Assembly: GCF_020386635.1 (NCBI RefSeq)
Contig: NZ_CP081942.1
Coordinates: 3,038,001 to 3,102,000 of the forward strand
Length of the DNA stretch: 64,000 bases
DNA from: Pseudomonas sp. MM211
GTDB taxonomy: Bacteria > Pseudomonadota > Gammaproteobacteria > Pseudomonadales > Pseudomonadaceae
Reading direction: 5' to 3'
In this document: positions 40,950-50,204 of the stretch, piece after piece
How the letters are laid out: every line of letters begins with the position of its first letter
Numbering within the stretch: the first letter of the stretch is position 1
The notes under the pieces: model-generated
Seen by the model: only the letters and a program-made list of their open reading frames with translations
The model's database searches: none
Told to the model about the DNA's origin: nothing
Program-made: the position numbers and the translations under genes

Positions 40950-43862
40950 TTATTGGCAGGCTTCGCAATCCGGCTCGTCGATGGCGCATGCCTTCGGAAC
41001 CGGAGCCGGGCCAGGGGAGGCCTCGTTGGCTGGCGCGGCAGCAGAGGCTGCGCTGAAGCCTTGGTCGCCACCGCTGGACACCGCGTTGAGTTTGCTGGTG
41101 CTGATGGTGGACTTCTCGGTGCTGGTCGCGGCCAGGGCACGGAGGTAGTAGGTGGTTTTCAGGCCACGGTACCAGGCCATGCGGTAGGTCACGTCGAGCT
41201 TCTTGCCCGATGCACCGGCGATGTACAGGTTGAGCGATTGCGCCTGGTCTATCCACTTCTGGCGACGGCTGGCGGCATCGACGATCCACTTGGTGTCGAC
41301 TTCGAAGGCGGTGGCGTACAGGTCTTTCAGTTCTTGCGGGATGCGCTCGATCTGCTGCACGGAGCCGTCGTAGTACTTGAGGTCGTTGATCATGACCGAA
41401 TCCCACAGGCCGCGCGCCTTGAGGTCGCGAACCAGGTAGGGGTTGATCACGGTGAATTCGCCCGACAGGTTCGATTTCACGTACAGGTTCTGGTAGGTCG
41501 GCTCGATGGACTGCGATACGCCGGTGATGTTGGCGATGGTCGCGGTCGGCGCGATGGCCATGATGTTCGAGTTACGAATACCTTTCTGTACGCGAGCACG
41601 CACCGGCGCCCAGTCCAGGGTTTCGTTCAGGTCGACGTCGATGTACTTCTGGCCACGGGCCTCGATGAGGATCTGCTGGGAATCCAGAGGCAGAACGCCC
41701 TTGCTCCACAGCGAACCCTGGAAGGTTTCGTAGGCGCCACGCTCGTCGGCCAGGTCACAGGAAGCCTGAATGGCGTAGTAGCTGACCGCTTCCATGGATT
41801 TGTCGGCGAAGTCGACAGCGGCGTCGGAGCCGTACGGGATGTGCTGCAGGTACAGCGCGTCCTGGAAGCCCATGATGCCCAGACCAACCGGACGGTGCTT
41901 GAAGTTGGAGTTGCGCGCTTGCGGCACCGAGTAGTAGTTGATGTCGATGACGTTATCGAGCATGCGTACGGCGGTGTTTACGGTGCGCTGCAGCTTGGCG
42001 GTGTCCAGCTTGCCGTCGACGATGTGGTTCGGCAGGTTGATCGAGCCCAGGTTACACACGGCGATTTCATCGGCGTTGGTGTTCAGGGTGATCTCGGTGC
42101 ACAGGTTGGAGCTGTGTACCACGCCCACGTGCTGCTGCGGGCTGCGCAGGTTGCACGGGTCTTTGAAGGTCAGCCATGGGTGGCCGGTCTCGAACAGCAT
42201 CGAGAGCATTTTGCGCCACAGGTCTTTGGCCTGGATGGTCTTGAACAGTTTGATCTTGCCTGGGTACTCGGTCAGGGCTTCGTAGTACTCGTAGCGCTCT
42301 TCGAAGGCCTTGCCGGTCAGGTCGTGCAGATCCGGCACTTCGCTTGGCGAGAACAGTGTCCACTGGCCGTCGTCGAAGACGCGCTTCATGAACAGATCCG
42401 GGATCCAGTTGGCGGTGTTCATGTCGTGCGTGCGGCGACGGTCATCACCGGTGTTCTTGCGCAGTTCGATGAACTCTTCGATGTCCATGTGCCAGGTTTC
42501 CAGGTAGGCACACACGGCGCCTTTGCGCTTGCCGCCCTGGTTGACCGCGACAGCGGTGTCGTTGACCACTTTGAGGAACGGCACGACGCCCTGGGATTTG
42601 CCGTTGGTGCCCTTGATGTAGGCGCCCAGCGAGCGAACCGGTGTCCAGTCGTTACCCAGGCCGCCAGCGAATTTGCTCAGCAGGGCGTTGTCGCGAATGG
42701 CGTCGTAGATGCCGCCCAGGTCGTCTGGCACGGTGGTCAGGTAGCAGCTGGACAGCTGCGGACGCAGGGTGCCGGCGTTGAACAGGGTCGGCGTCGACGA
42801 CATGTAGTCGAAGCTCGAGAGCAGGTTGTAGAACTCGATGGCGCGGTCTTCGCGGTTCTTCGGCTCTTCGATGGCCAGGCCCATGGCCACGCGCATGAAG
42901 AATACCTGCGGCAGTTCGAAACGGATGCCGTCCTTGTGGATGAAGTAACGGTCGTACAGGGTCTGCAGGCCCAGGTAGGTGAACTGCTGGTCGCGCTCGT
43001 GGTTGATCGCCTTGCCCAGTTTTTCCAGGTCATAGGTTTTCAGTTTCGGGTCGAGCAGTTCGAACTCGACGCCGGCTTCGACGTAGGCGGGCAGGGCCTT
43101 GGCGTACAGCTCGGCCATCTCGTGGTGAGTGGCGCTGGCGGCGACGTTGAGGAAGCTCAGGCCTTCGGCGCGGATGTTGTCCATCAGCAGGCGGGCGGTG
43201 ACGTAGCTGTAGTTCGGCTCACGCTCGACCAGGGTACGGGAGGTCATCACCAGGGCGGTGTTGACGTCTTTCTGGGCAACGCCGTCGTACAGGTTCTTCA
43301 GGGTTTCTTTCTGGATCAGCGCGCCGTCGACTTCCAGCAGACCTTCACAGGCCTCGGTAACGATGGTGTTGAGGCGGCCCATGTCCAGCGGCGCCATGCT
43401 GCCGTCAGCCAGGGTCACGCGGATGCTCGGGTGCGGCTGGGCGATGCCGTCGGCGGCGCTAGAGGTTTTGCGTTCCTGGCTGCGGGCTTCTCGGTAGATC
43501 ACGTAGTCGCGGGCGACTTTCTGCTCGCCGGAGCGCATCAGGGCCAGTTCGACCTGATCCTGGATCTCTTCGATATGAATGGTGCCGCCGGAGGGCATGC
43601 GACGCTTGAAGGTCGCGGTGACCTGTTCGGTCAGGCGGGCGACGGTGTCATGGATACGCGAAGAGGCAGCAGCATTGCCACCTTCCACAGCGAGAAACGC
43701 CTTGGTGATAGCGACGGTGATTTTGTCACCGGTGTACGGCACGACGGTGCCGTTACGCTTGATCACACGCAGTTGGCCCGGTGCGGTTGCAGCCAGTGCC
43801 TGGGTGGCGTCGCCTTGAGGCGCTTGGGCCTGAGGGTTCTCGCGAGTGGTGTCGGTGTGCAT
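40950..43862 (-). CDS. nrdA: Ribonucleotide reductase class Ia, alpha subunit NrdA
   Basis: This 970-residue catalytic subunit is longer than E. coli NrdA because it carries extra N-terminal ATP-cone sequence. The first cone begins RVIKRNGTVVPYTGDKITVA; a second cone-like segment (RVTLADGSMAPLDMGRLNTIV) follows. Core marks are DYMSSTPTLFNAGT (active-site Cys region: QLSSCYL), NLCTEITLNT (catalytic Cys in the NLCTE loop) and GIMAIAPTATIANITG. The C-terminal DEPDCEACQ provides the redox-active cysteines. GGAG before ATG 43862 decides the start over ATG 43874. It is transcribed with nrdB. Confidence 0.96.
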   Translation of the reverse strand: MHTDTTRENPQAQAPQGDATQALAATAPGQLRVIKRNGTVVPYTGDKITVAITKAFLAVEGGNAAASSRIHDTVARLTEQVTATFKRRMPSGGTIHIEEIQDQVELALMRSGEQKVARDYVIYREARSQERKTSSAADGIAQPHPSIRVTLADGSMAPLDMGRLNTIVTEACEGLLEVDGALIQKETLKNLYDGVAQKDVNTALVMTSRTLVEREPNYSYVTARLLMDNIRAEGLSFLNVAASATHHEMAELYAKALPAYVEAGVEFELLDPKLKTYDLEKLGKAINHERDQQFTYLGLQTLYDRYFIHKDGIRFELPQVFFMRVAMGLAIEEPKNREDRAIEFYNLLSSFDYMSSTPTLFNAGTLRPQLSSCYLTTVPDDLGGIYDAIRDNALLSKFAGGLGNDWTPVRSLGAYIKGTNGKSQGVVPFLKVVNDTAVAVNQGGKRKGAVCAYLETWHMDIEEFIELRKNTGDDRRRTHDMNTANWIPDLFMKRVFDDGQWTLFSPSEVPDLHDLTGKAFEERYEYYEALTEYPGKIKLFKTIQAKDLWRKMLSMLFETGHPWLTFKDPCNLRSPQQHVGVVHSSNLCTEITLNTNADEIAVCNLGSINLPNHIVDGKLDTAKLQRTVNTAVRMLDNVIDINYYSVPQARNSNFKHRPVGLGIMGFQDALYLQHIPYGSDAAVDFADKSMEAVSYYAIQASCDLADERGAYETFQGSLWSKGVLPLDSQQILIEARGQKYIDVDLNETLDWAPVRARVQKGIRNSNIMAIAPTATIANITGVSQSIEPTYQNLYVKSNLSGEFTVINPYLVRDLKARGLWDSVMINDLKYYDGSVQQIERIPQELKDLYATAFEVDTKWIVDAASRRQKWIDQAQSLNLYIAGASGKKLDVTYRMAWYRGLKTTYYLRALAATSTEKSTISTSKLNAVSSGGDQGFSAASAAAPANEASPGPAPVPKACAIDEPDCEACQ

Positions 43863-44286
43863 GAAGGTCTCCATGATCAATGAAATTTTTCCGGGATGAG
43901 CGTTCTGCAGCGAATCGTTATCTGTACCTGGCTTTCATTCCAATCGACAAAACCTGAAGCCTGCACAAGGCTGGCAGCAGGGTGTTGCAAAAAGGCGGTG
44001 ATGGACTGGCTGGCATTTTTGCGCAGCTGCAGTCGGTACTGCTTCGATGCCGGAACGCTATCCCTGGCTTAACTGGTGCTTCCTGCTGCATGCGGTCACT
44101 AGATGTAGTGTTGCCGTTGCAAGCGTGGCGAGCGGTGTTCTATTTGCGCCGAACGACCCGGGTCGCTCGATACCGCTGTATGTCTGGTTACCGGAGCGTG
44201 CTACTCGGTGGCTGTTCTGTGCACCGAAACGACGCTGGGCATGGACTTCTTCAGGGCATTTGTGCTTGTGTCCGTTTTGGTCAAAA

Positions 44287-44302
44287 ACCCAACATGTAGG
44301 TG
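44287..44302. promoter_or_regulatory. Possible NrdR box (weaker)
   Basis: ACCCAACATGTAGGTG resembles the NrdR consensus ACACWATATATWGTGT in its core: CAACATGTAG agrees at 8 of 10 positions. The flanks fit poorly. It lies 224 bp from the stronger box, not the usual close spacing, so it is tentative. Confidence 0.4.
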
Positions 44303-44361
44303 TTTGGCGAGCTGGGGATACAAGATAGTGCGGTGAGGGAGCTAAGGCAAGCCCTGCAACC

Positions 44362-44370
44362 TGTGGATAA
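44362..44370 (-). promoter_or_regulatory. Perfect DnaA box upstream of nrdA
   Basis: TGTGGATAA is the exact complement of the DnaA 9-mer TTATCCACA. It is 500 bp upstream of the nrdA start. In E. coli nrdAB is controlled by DnaA through boxes in its promoter, so a similar link of dNTP synthesis to replication initiation is plausible. A near match, TGTGGGTTA, follows at about 44374-44382. Confidence 0.6.
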
Positions 44371-44510
44371 ATCTGTGGGTTAATGCGGGGTAAGTGGCGC
44401 AAATGCCCATGGATACTGGCGATGCTGGGAGTGATGTTGGAATTGAGGGCTATGTTGCCGCAGGGAGTTTTTTTCAGGGTTTGCCGAGGGAAATTCACTT
44501 CGTCACATAA

Positions 44511-44526
44511 ACACAATATGTAGGGT
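44511..44526. promoter_or_regulatory. NrdR box
   Basis: ACACAATATGTAGGGT agrees with the NrdR-box consensus ACACWATATATWGTGT at 14 of 16 positions. NrdR is the ATP/dATP-sensing repressor of ribonucleotide reductase operons. It lies about 650 bp upstream of nrdA and about 90 bp beyond the stop of the acid phosphatase gene, whose reading direction is away from it. Confidence 0.65.
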
Positions 44527-44617
44527 TTATTCGGGAACTTTGGCCTGCAATATGCAGATGCGCGGCGGCTCTCTGGGGAAAGCCGCTGCTCGTCGATGAT
44601 GCAAGAATTTTGTCGCC

Positions 44618-45448
44618 TTATGGCAGAACTAGCGCCTTGTGCTTCAGGGCGCGTTTCTGCGTATCGGGCAGCTCGTCACGATCACCATAGGGCGCGGTGT
44701 ACCAGCCGCCGTAGGTCGGGTTGGGCAGCAGGAACCAGCGTTGGCCGAACCAGGCCTGATAGGGCGCCGCAGCCTGGCGTTGCTCGCTCAGGCGATTGGG
44801 CGCGGCAATGAAGTCGCCGTAGCTGTCGCCGACCAGCAGCAGAACCCGAGCGCGTTCACCGACCCACTGGCGGCGGCAGGTCTTGTCTGAACCGGCGTTC
44901 TGGCAGCCACCGATGGCCGTTCCTGCGGTAAGGATCTGCCCTTCGTCCTCGACGGGAAAGCCCGCCTGGCGCAGGTTGCGCAGGGTGTCGGCTTCCTGGC
45001 CGGGCTCGCGATTGGTCAGGTAATAGGGCGTGATGCCGAGCTTGGTCGCCGCTTGCATGAAGGCTACCGAGCCTGGCAGGGCACGGGCCTCGGCTTTTTC
45101 CACCCAGCGATACCATTCGGCGTAATCATAAGCGCCGCCATCGACCACTGACTTGGCATTCACGGGGGTGTTGTCGAGCAGCGTTTCATCGATATCGACG
45201 ATCAGTGCGGGCGGCAGGCCCGTCAGGTTGCGCGGCGGTTGCGCCAGGGCATCCCAGTGCGGATCGGCCAGCGCGGGTTGCAACTGACGGGTCGCGGCGG
45301 CATAAACCTGGCGATAGAGCAGTTCGTGCTCGATAGAGGTTTGCGTCCACAGCACCGCGTCGAGCTGATCATGCTCTTTGGGAGCTTGCTGGCAGCCGGA
45401 CAGAAGGGTGGCCAGCATTACGAGAGTGAACAGATGAAAATTGAGCAT
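44618..45448 (-). CDS. HAD-type acid phosphatase lipoprotein (OlpA/e(P4)/class B-like)
   Basis: This 276-residue protein starts with a lipoprotein signal (LVMLATLLSGC, lipobox LSGC). The phosphatase domain has motif I VDIDETLLDNTP (nucleophile Asp and acid Asp), EWYRWVEKAEARALPGSVAFM, motif II YYLTNREPGQEAD, and motif IV LVGDSYGDFIAAP. The family acts outside the inner membrane to strip phosphate from nucleotides and sugar phosphates, sometimes for NAD or haem acquisition. It is probably anchored to the outer membrane. It is downstream of the nrdA regulatory gap and not obviously in an operon. Confidence 0.9.
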   Translation of the reverse strand: MLNFHLFTLVMLATLLSGCQQAPKEHDQLDAVLWTQTSIEHELLYRQVYAAATRQLQPALADPHWDALAQPPRNLTGLPPALIVDIDETLLDNTPVNAKSVVDGGAYDYAEWYRWVEKAEARALPGSVAFMQAATKLGITPYYLTNREPGQEADTLRNLRQAGFPVEDEGQILTAGTAIGGCQNAGSDKTCRRQWVGERARVLLLVGDSYGDFIAAPNRLSEQRQAAAPYQAWFGQRWFLLPNPTYGGWYTAPYGDRDELPDTQKRALKHKALVLP

Positions 45449-45525
45449 GGCTTTGCCGTGGCTTCCTTGGTGGTATTCAGATGCTCACCAGAGGGGCGTG
45501 CTTACCCGAGATTGTTGAGCGTTCC

Positions 45526-45611
45526 GTAGGAGCCGGCTTGCCGGCGATTGGTGGCCATAACGATAACTCGCATGATGGCTGCAAGCGCATCGCCCGCAAG
45601 CGGGCTCCTAC
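45526..45611. repeat. Paired REP element (REPIN-like)
   Basis: GTAGGAGCCGGCTTGCCGGC (45526-45545) is mirrored by GCCCGCAAGCGGGCTCCTAC (45592-45611). Each arm contains its own small palindrome (GCCGGC-type) and the two are head to head about 45 bp apart. It lies between the acid phosphatase and TonB-receptor genes. Confidence 0.78.
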
Positions 45612-45726
45612 AGTTTTCGTCGGGTCACGCGCTTCTTATTTAGGAGCAGCGTCTTGCGGCGATTGGAGGTCATCATTCGGTTTGCGCAATGGCCGCTATC
45701 GTATCGCCCCGAGGGCAGGGCTTCGA

Positions 45727-47883
45727 CTAGAAACTGACGGTTGCGGACAGGCGCGCCGTGCGCGGGTCGCCCGGGAACAGGTAGCCATCGCCCTGGTAGG
45801 CGCCGGTGTCGCGCCAGTAGCGTTTATCGAACAGGTTGTCGACGGTCAGGCGCAGTACCGTTTCGTAGCCTTCTATACGCGTGGTGTAACGGCTGCCAAG
45901 GTTGAACACCGTGTAGTCGGCGACTTTCACCGTGCCGTTCGGGTTGGCGTACTTGCTGCCGCTGTATTGTAGGCCGCCGAGCAGCGACAGGCCCTGAATG
46001 CCGGGTATCCGGTAATCGGCCGACAGGCTGGCGCGCACGCGCGGCACGTTAACCGCCTGATGGCCTTCATAGGCTTCGGTGCCGCTGTCGATCGCCCGGG
46101 CGCGGATCACTGCAGCGCTGGCCGATAGCTGCAGATCGCGAGTTGCCTGCCCGCTGGCAGAGAGCTCCAGGCCGATATTGCGCTGCTTGCCCTGTTGCAC
46201 GTAGGTCAGGTCGCCGTTGTCGTCCGGGCGGCTGTATTGCAGCGCCTGGTCGATACGGAACAGCGCTGCGCCTAGACTCAGGCCCTGCCAGTCACGTTTG
46301 AAGCCTGCTTCCAACTGGCGGGAAATGGTCGGGGCAAGGATTTCATCCTTGTTGCTAGTGAACCAGGGAGCTTCGCCCCCTAGGGACAGTCCTTTGCTGT
46401 AACTCAGGTACAGGGTGGTATCCGCTTGAGGCTTATAAAGGAGAGCGGCGTTGGGTAAAAAATCGGAGCGGCGCGTATGACGTTGGCTAATGCCATCCTC
46501 ATCAAATGATTCTTCGTCCAGACGCACCTGACGCCCGCCGAGCAGCACCTGCCAGTGCTCGTCGAAGCTGATGCGGTCGCTGAAGAACAGCCCGTACTGG
46601 CGGCTGTCGAGGCGGCGATTCTTGGGGTTGAGCGGTAGGTCGGTTGGGGCGAAGTCGGCAACGTCTTCATGGATGTTGCCGGTACCGATTGGCACGTTGA
46701 CCGAACTGCGACGATCCACCGTGCGACGCAGTGCACTGCTGCCTACGGTCAGCTCATGGCCGATTGTGCCAGTAGTGAAGGCGCCGGATAGCGTTGCCTG
46801 CAGTTCATCATGGCGGCGGGTGTCATCCGGGCTGCGGTAGTCGGAGATATCGTAATCACCTTCCGGGCTGAAGAAATTGGCGTTGGCAATGCCTGCGCAA
46901 CCGGCAGAGCCCCAGCAGCCGTAGGGAAAAGTACTGTAGTCGTCGATCACCACCTGGCTGCGCGAGGCATCGATTGCGGCCTTCCAGTTGTCATCGAAGC
47001 GGTACTCGAAACGCCCGCCCAGGTTCAGCGAATCAATGCCCACGGGTTTCCCCCAGCTCTGATGGCCCAGGCGTTTATCCGGGTCGACGCCGCTTGGCAC
47101 CTGAGTGCCGCCAAGCAATTGATAGCCGGCGACCGAACGCTGCTCGCGGATCTGGTATTCGGCGTCGAGCTGCAGTGTGGCGTTGGGCGACAGGTTCCAG
47201 TCCAGCGCCAGGGAGATGAAGTCGCGCTTGCCATCGGCGTGCTCGACGAAGGAGCGAATGTCCTCGTGGGCCAGGTTGAGGCGCAGGCCCAGCTCCTGCT
47301 CGCTGCCAAACCAGTGGCCGAGGTCGGCGGCGATATAGCGTTCGCCATCCTGATTGCTGGCCACGCTCAGTGAGCGCACGTTCTCGGTACGCTTGGTCAC
47401 GTAGTTGATCAGCCCGCCGGGCTCGACCACGCCGCTCTGCAGGCCGGACAAACCCTTGAGCAGCTCGACCTGCTGTTTGTTTTCCAGTGCCACGTTCTGT
47501 TCGCCCACCACGCTGCGACCATTGACCCGATAGCTGTTGGCGGCATTCAGCGAGAAGCCACGCACCACGAAGTTCTCGTAGTAACCGATGGGGGCATAGG
47601 CTTCGCCCACCGACGCATCGTTCTTCAGCACATCGCTGAGCAGGCGGGCCTGCTGGTCGTCGAGCAACTGCCGGGTGACCACCGAAACCGACGCCGGGGT
47701 ATCGAGCAGCGGTGTCTCCGTAAAACCACCAACCGTGGCGCCACGGGCCTGGTAGCTGTCGCCGGCTTGGTCTCTTATGGTGGTGGCGTCGAGGGCGACC
47801 ACCGAGTCGGCGGCCCAGGAAAACGTCGGGCTCAGGGCCAGGGCGAGCAGAGTCGGTGCGAAACGCGGGCGAGGCAGGGCCAT
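45727..47883 (-). CDS. TonB-dependent siderophore receptor
   Basis: This 718-residue outer-membrane receptor begins with a signal peptide (LLALALSPTFSWA). A plug domain follows (TPASVSVVTRQLLDDQQARLLSDVLKNDASV, then VVEPGGLINYVTKR). Many beta-strand pairs then end in the C-terminal ARLSATVSF with terminal Phe, as needed for BamA insertion. GYLFPGDPRTARLS near the end is the usual TonB-siderophore motif. No extra N-terminal signalling domain is present. It probably imports a ferric siderophore. I see no clear Fur box, no sigma/anti-sigma pair and no biosynthesis genes nearby. Confidence 0.93.
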   Translation of the reverse strand: MALPRPRFAPTLLALALSPTFSWAADSVVALDATTIRDQAGDSYQARGATVGGFTETPLLDTPASVSVVTRQLLDDQQARLLSDVLKNDASVGEAYAPIGYYENFVVRGFSLNAANSYRVNGRSVVGEQNVALENKQQVELLKGLSGLQSGVVEPGGLINYVTKRTENVRSLSVASNQDGERYIAADLGHWFGSEQELGLRLNLAHEDIRSFVEHADGKRDFISLALDWNLSPNATLQLDAEYQIREQRSVAGYQLLGGTQVPSGVDPDKRLGHQSWGKPVGIDSLNLGGRFEYRFDDNWKAAIDASRSQVVIDDYSTFPYGCWGSAGCAGIANANFFSPEGDYDISDYRSPDDTRRHDELQATLSGAFTTGTIGHELTVGSSALRRTVDRRSSVNVPIGTGNIHEDVADFAPTDLPLNPKNRRLDSRQYGLFFSDRISFDEHWQVLLGGRQVRLDEESFDEDGISQRHTRRSDFLPNAALLYKPQADTTLYLSYSKGLSLGGEAPWFTSNKDEILAPTISRQLEAGFKRDWQGLSLGAALFRIDQALQYSRPDDNGDLTYVQQGKQRNIGLELSASGQATRDLQLSASAAVIRARAIDSGTEAYEGHQAVNVPRVRASLSADYRIPGIQGLSLLGGLQYSGSKYANPNGTVKVADYTVFNLGSRYTTRIEGYETVLRLTVDNLFDKRYWRDTGAYQGDGYLFPGDPRTARLSATVSF

Positions 47884-48033
47884 GCAAGTTCCTTGGGTGC
47901 GGAGGTCGGCGGTTGGCTATATCCGGTACGCGGGCGATTTGTTGTCGGCACAGGGCGGCCATCGCTTGGCGGGGCGGCATTGTCGCCTATAAAGGTAACG
48001 GTTGCCATGTTGGAAGCAGGTTGGCAGAGCGCC

Positions 48034-48102
48034 GTAGCCTGGCGTTGAGCGCAGCGGTACTCAGGAGTGCCCTGGGTTTCGCTACGCTCTACTCCGGGGT
48101 AC
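48034..48102. repeat. Extragenic repeat, GTAGCCTGG type, copy 2
   Basis: GTAGCCTGGCGTTGAGCGCA at 48034 with CCTGGGTTTCGCTACGCTCT further on is the same repeat type as at 30785-30854, more degenerate at its right end (CTCCGGGGTACC). It is in the gap upstream of the TonB-receptor gene. Confidence 0.6.
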
Positions 48103-48126
48103 CAGAGCGGGAATAACGGGTATCAG

Positions 48127-48762
48127 TCAGAACGGCGCCGGGCACTCGAAGCGCAGGCGTTTGCCGCTCTGCGGGTGGGTCAGGCTGAGCATGCTGGCGT
48201 GCAGGCACAGGCGCGGGTAGGCGGCCAGGGCCTGTTCGTGGGCATAGAGGCCGTCACCGAGCAGCGGGTGACCGATGGACAGCATGTGTACGCGTAACTG
48301 GTGCGAGCGGCCGGTGATCGGGGTCAGTTCGACGCGGCTGTGCTCGGCATGGCGCTCGAGTACGCGCCAGAAGGTCAGGGCGTGCTTGCCCTGTTCGTGG
48401 TCGACGACATGGCGAGGCTTGGTCGGCGGGTCGTAGCGCAGTGGCAGGTCGATGCTGCCGCTTTCGCCTTCGGGCGAGCCCCAGCAAAGCGCGGTGTAGG
48501 CTTTTTCCGTTTCGCGGTCGTGGAACTGTCGGGACAGCTCGCGGTGGCTGTCGGCATCACGGGCGAGGACGATCAGGCCGGAGGTTTCCCAATCCAGGCG
48601 GTGCACGATGCGCGCTTCGGGGTAGCCGTTTTCCTGCAGGCGGGTGACCAGGCAGTCCTTGTTGTCTTCGGCACGACCAGGCACCGAGAGCAGCAGGGTG
48701 GGCTTGTTGATCACCAGCAGGGCGGCATCCTGATGGACGATTTCGATTTGGCTGAGCGGCAT
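48127..48762 (-). CDS. rluA: RluA-family RNA pseudouridine synthase
   Basis: This 211-residue protein makes pseudouridine in rRNA and/or tRNA (E. coli RluA modifies 23S U746 and tRNA U32). It has the catalytic motif RIVHRLDWETSGLIVLARD with the essential Asp in HRLD, then TEKAYTALCWG, PITGRSHQLRVHM and HPLLGDGLYA. There is no S4 domain, as expected for RluA. ATG 48762 fits the family N-terminus; the longer frame to 48843 is spurious because it runs into an extragenic repeat. It lies downstream of minE, the same neighbourhood as in P. aeruginosa. Confidence 0.92.
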   Translation of the reverse strand: MPLSQIEIVHQDAALLVINKPTLLLSVPGRAEDNKDCLVTRLQENGYPEARIVHRLDWETSGLIVLARDADSHRELSRQFHDRETEKAYTALCWGSPEGESGSIDLPLRYDPPTKPRHVVDHEQGKHALTFWRVLERHAEHSRVELTPITGRSHQLRVHMLSIGHPLLGDGLYAHEQALAAYPRLCLHASMLSLTHPQSGKRLRFECPAPF

Positions 48763-48779
48763 GGGCGTGTACAGATTCT

Positions 48780-48843
48780 GTAGGAGCGGATTCATCCGCG
48801 ATGCGCTTGGCCCGTAGGAACTCGCGGATAAATCCGCTCCCAC
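48780..48843. repeat. Paired REP element (REPIN-like) between rluA and minE
   Basis: GTAGGAGCGGATTCATCCGCG (from 48780) is mirrored by CGCGGATAAATCCGCTCCCAC ending at 48843. Arms are nearly complementary with a spacer of about 20 bp. It shares the GTAGGAGCGG head with the element at 45526. Confidence 0.78.
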
Positions 48844-48914
48844 AGGCAGGCTCGTGACAGCAAAATGGCGGCCACCAGGGCCGCCATCTCGTTCAGGCTT
48901 CGTTGCCGGTTCGT

Positions 48915-49169
48915 TTAACGATCCGGCAGAGTGATGTTCAACTCCAGAATCGAACAGCTGCCCTGGTTTTCCAGTGCGACCTGAACCTGATCGGAGTCGA
49001 TGTTGACGTACTTGCGGATCACTTCGACCAGTTCCTGCTGCAGAGCAGGCAGGTAATCGGGTTGAGTGCGCTGGCCACGTTCGTGGGCAACGATGATCTG
49101 CAGGCGCTCTTTGGCGATGGAGGCAGTGGCTTCCTTCTTACGCGAACGCAAGAAGTCAAAAATATTCAT
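48915..49169 (-). CDS. minE: Cell division topological specificity factor MinE
   Basis: This 84-residue protein stimulates the MinD ATPase and drives pole-to-pole oscillation so that the FtsZ ring forms at midcell. It has the N-terminal membrane-targeting helix [12 protein letters not shown], the MinD-activating stretch [15 protein letters not shown] and the C-terminal dimer domain [20 protein letters not shown]. Its start overlaps the minD stop by 4 bp. Confidence 0.97.
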   Translation of the reverse strand: MNIFDFLRSRKKEATASIAKERLQIIVAHERGQRTQPDYLPALQQELVEVIRKYVNIDSDQVQVALENQGSCSILELNITLPDR

Positions 49170-49981
49170 TCGCGACCTCCAAATAGACGTTGCAGGAAGC
49201 CCTGCTTCTTCACATCAAGGAAACGGTGTGCCACTTCCTTGCCGAGCAGACGATCCACGGCATCGCTGTAAGCCTGGCCGGCGTCGCTCTGGTCGTCGAG
49301 AATGACCGGCACGCCCTGGTTGGACGCCTTGAGCACGGCCTGGGACTCCGGGATCACGCCGAGCAGGCGGATGGCGAGGATTTCCTCGACGTCTTCCACG
49401 CCGAGCATTTCACCGCGGGTCACCCGCTCCGGGTTGTAGCGGGTCAGCAGCAGGTGTTCCTTGATCGGGTCACCGCCCTGTTCGGCGCGACGGGATTTGC
49501 TGGCCAAGAGGCCCAGCATGCGGTCGGAGTCACGTACCGATGATACTTCCGGGTTGGTCACCACGATGGCTTCGTCAGCGAAGTACATGGCCAGGTGAGC
49601 GCCTTTCTCGATACCGGCCGGCGAGTCGCAGACCACGTATTCGAAATTTTCGCGCAGTTCGTTGATGACCTTCTCGACGCCTTCCTGAGTCAGGGCGTCC
49701 TTGTCACGGGTCTGGCTGGCGGCCAGCACGTAGAGGTTCTCGAGGCGTTTGTCTTTGATCAGGGCCTGGGTGAGGGTGGCTTCGCCGTTGACGACGTTGA
49801 CGAAGTCGTAAACCACGCGGCGTTCGCAGCCCATGATCAGGTCGAGGTTACGCAGGCCGACGTCGAAGTCGACGATGACGGTCTTGTGGCCGCGCAGGGC
49901 GAGGCCGGTACCGATGGCAGCGCTGGTGGTGGTTTTACCGACGCCACCTTTGCCGGATGTGACTACGAGGATCTTGGCCAA
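49166..49981 (-). CDS. minD: Septum site-determining ATPase MinD
   Basis: This 271-residue ParA-type ATPase has the deviant Walker [11 protein letters not shown], switch [15 protein letters not shown] with [15 protein letters not shown], and Walker [11 protein letters not shown]. The C-terminal amphipathic membrane-binding helix is [12 protein letters not shown]. It recruits MinC to the membrane and is cycled by MinE. It lies 223 bp after minC and overlaps minE by 4 bp. Confidence 0.97.
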   Translation of the reverse strand: MAKILVVTSGKGGVGKTTTSAAIGTGLALRGHKTVIVDFDVGLRNLDLIMGCERRVVYDFVNVVNGEATLTQALIKDKRLENLYVLAASQTRDKDALTQEGVEKVINELRENFEYVVCDSPAGIEKGAHLAMYFADEAIVVTNPEVSSVRDSDRMLGLLASKSRRAEQGGDPIKEHLLLTRYNPERVTRGEMLGVEDVEEILAIRLLGVIPESQAVLKASNQGVPVILDDQSDAGQAYSDAVDRLLGKEVAHRFLDVKKQGFLQRLFGGRE

Positions 49982-50204
49982 GGTGATTCACCCTAAAAAT
50001 GAATAAGAAGCAGGAACCTGCCAGCGACTGGCGGTCTGTCGAAAAGATCGGTAGCGGGCTCTGGTACGGCTCGATTGGCGGGAAAAGCGCTTCGCTTCAG
50101 GCGCCGGGAGATGCCAGATGGCCATGTGCTGATGATCGTTTTGACAGTCCGCCTGAAGGCTTCCAGGTGCCCTTTGTGTCCGTTAAAAGTGGCGGCAGTA
50201 TCCG
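49982..50204. other. minC-minD spacer with direct repeats
   Basis: This 223-bp spacer has no gene. TCCGTTAAA occurs at 50179-50187 and 50201-50209 (plus-strand reading), 22 bp apart; the second covers the minC stop codon. The spacer could hold a separate promoter for minDE, but no clear -35/-10 pair was found. Confidence 0.35.

Larger units (their letters stand above)
43863..44617. other. Long nrdA upstream region
   Basis: This 755-bp gap between nrdA and the acid phosphatase holds no convincing gene; short frames on both strands lack starts and codon bias. It carries two NrdR-box-like sequences and a perfect DnaA box, listed separately, and a GCGGCT-AGCCGC hairpin near 44565-44586. Such a long leader is consistent with multi-input control of nrdA. 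Confidence 0.6.

Noticed and set aside
40953-43883. 976-codon open frame antisense to nrdA
   Set aside because: It mirrors nrdA almost end to end and arises from high third-position GC. Its translation has no domain pattern, whereas nrdA on the other strand is unmistakable.
47884-48126. Fur box for the TonB-dependent receptor
   Set aside because: I searched for GATAATGATAATCATTATC-like sequence upstream and found no acceptable match.
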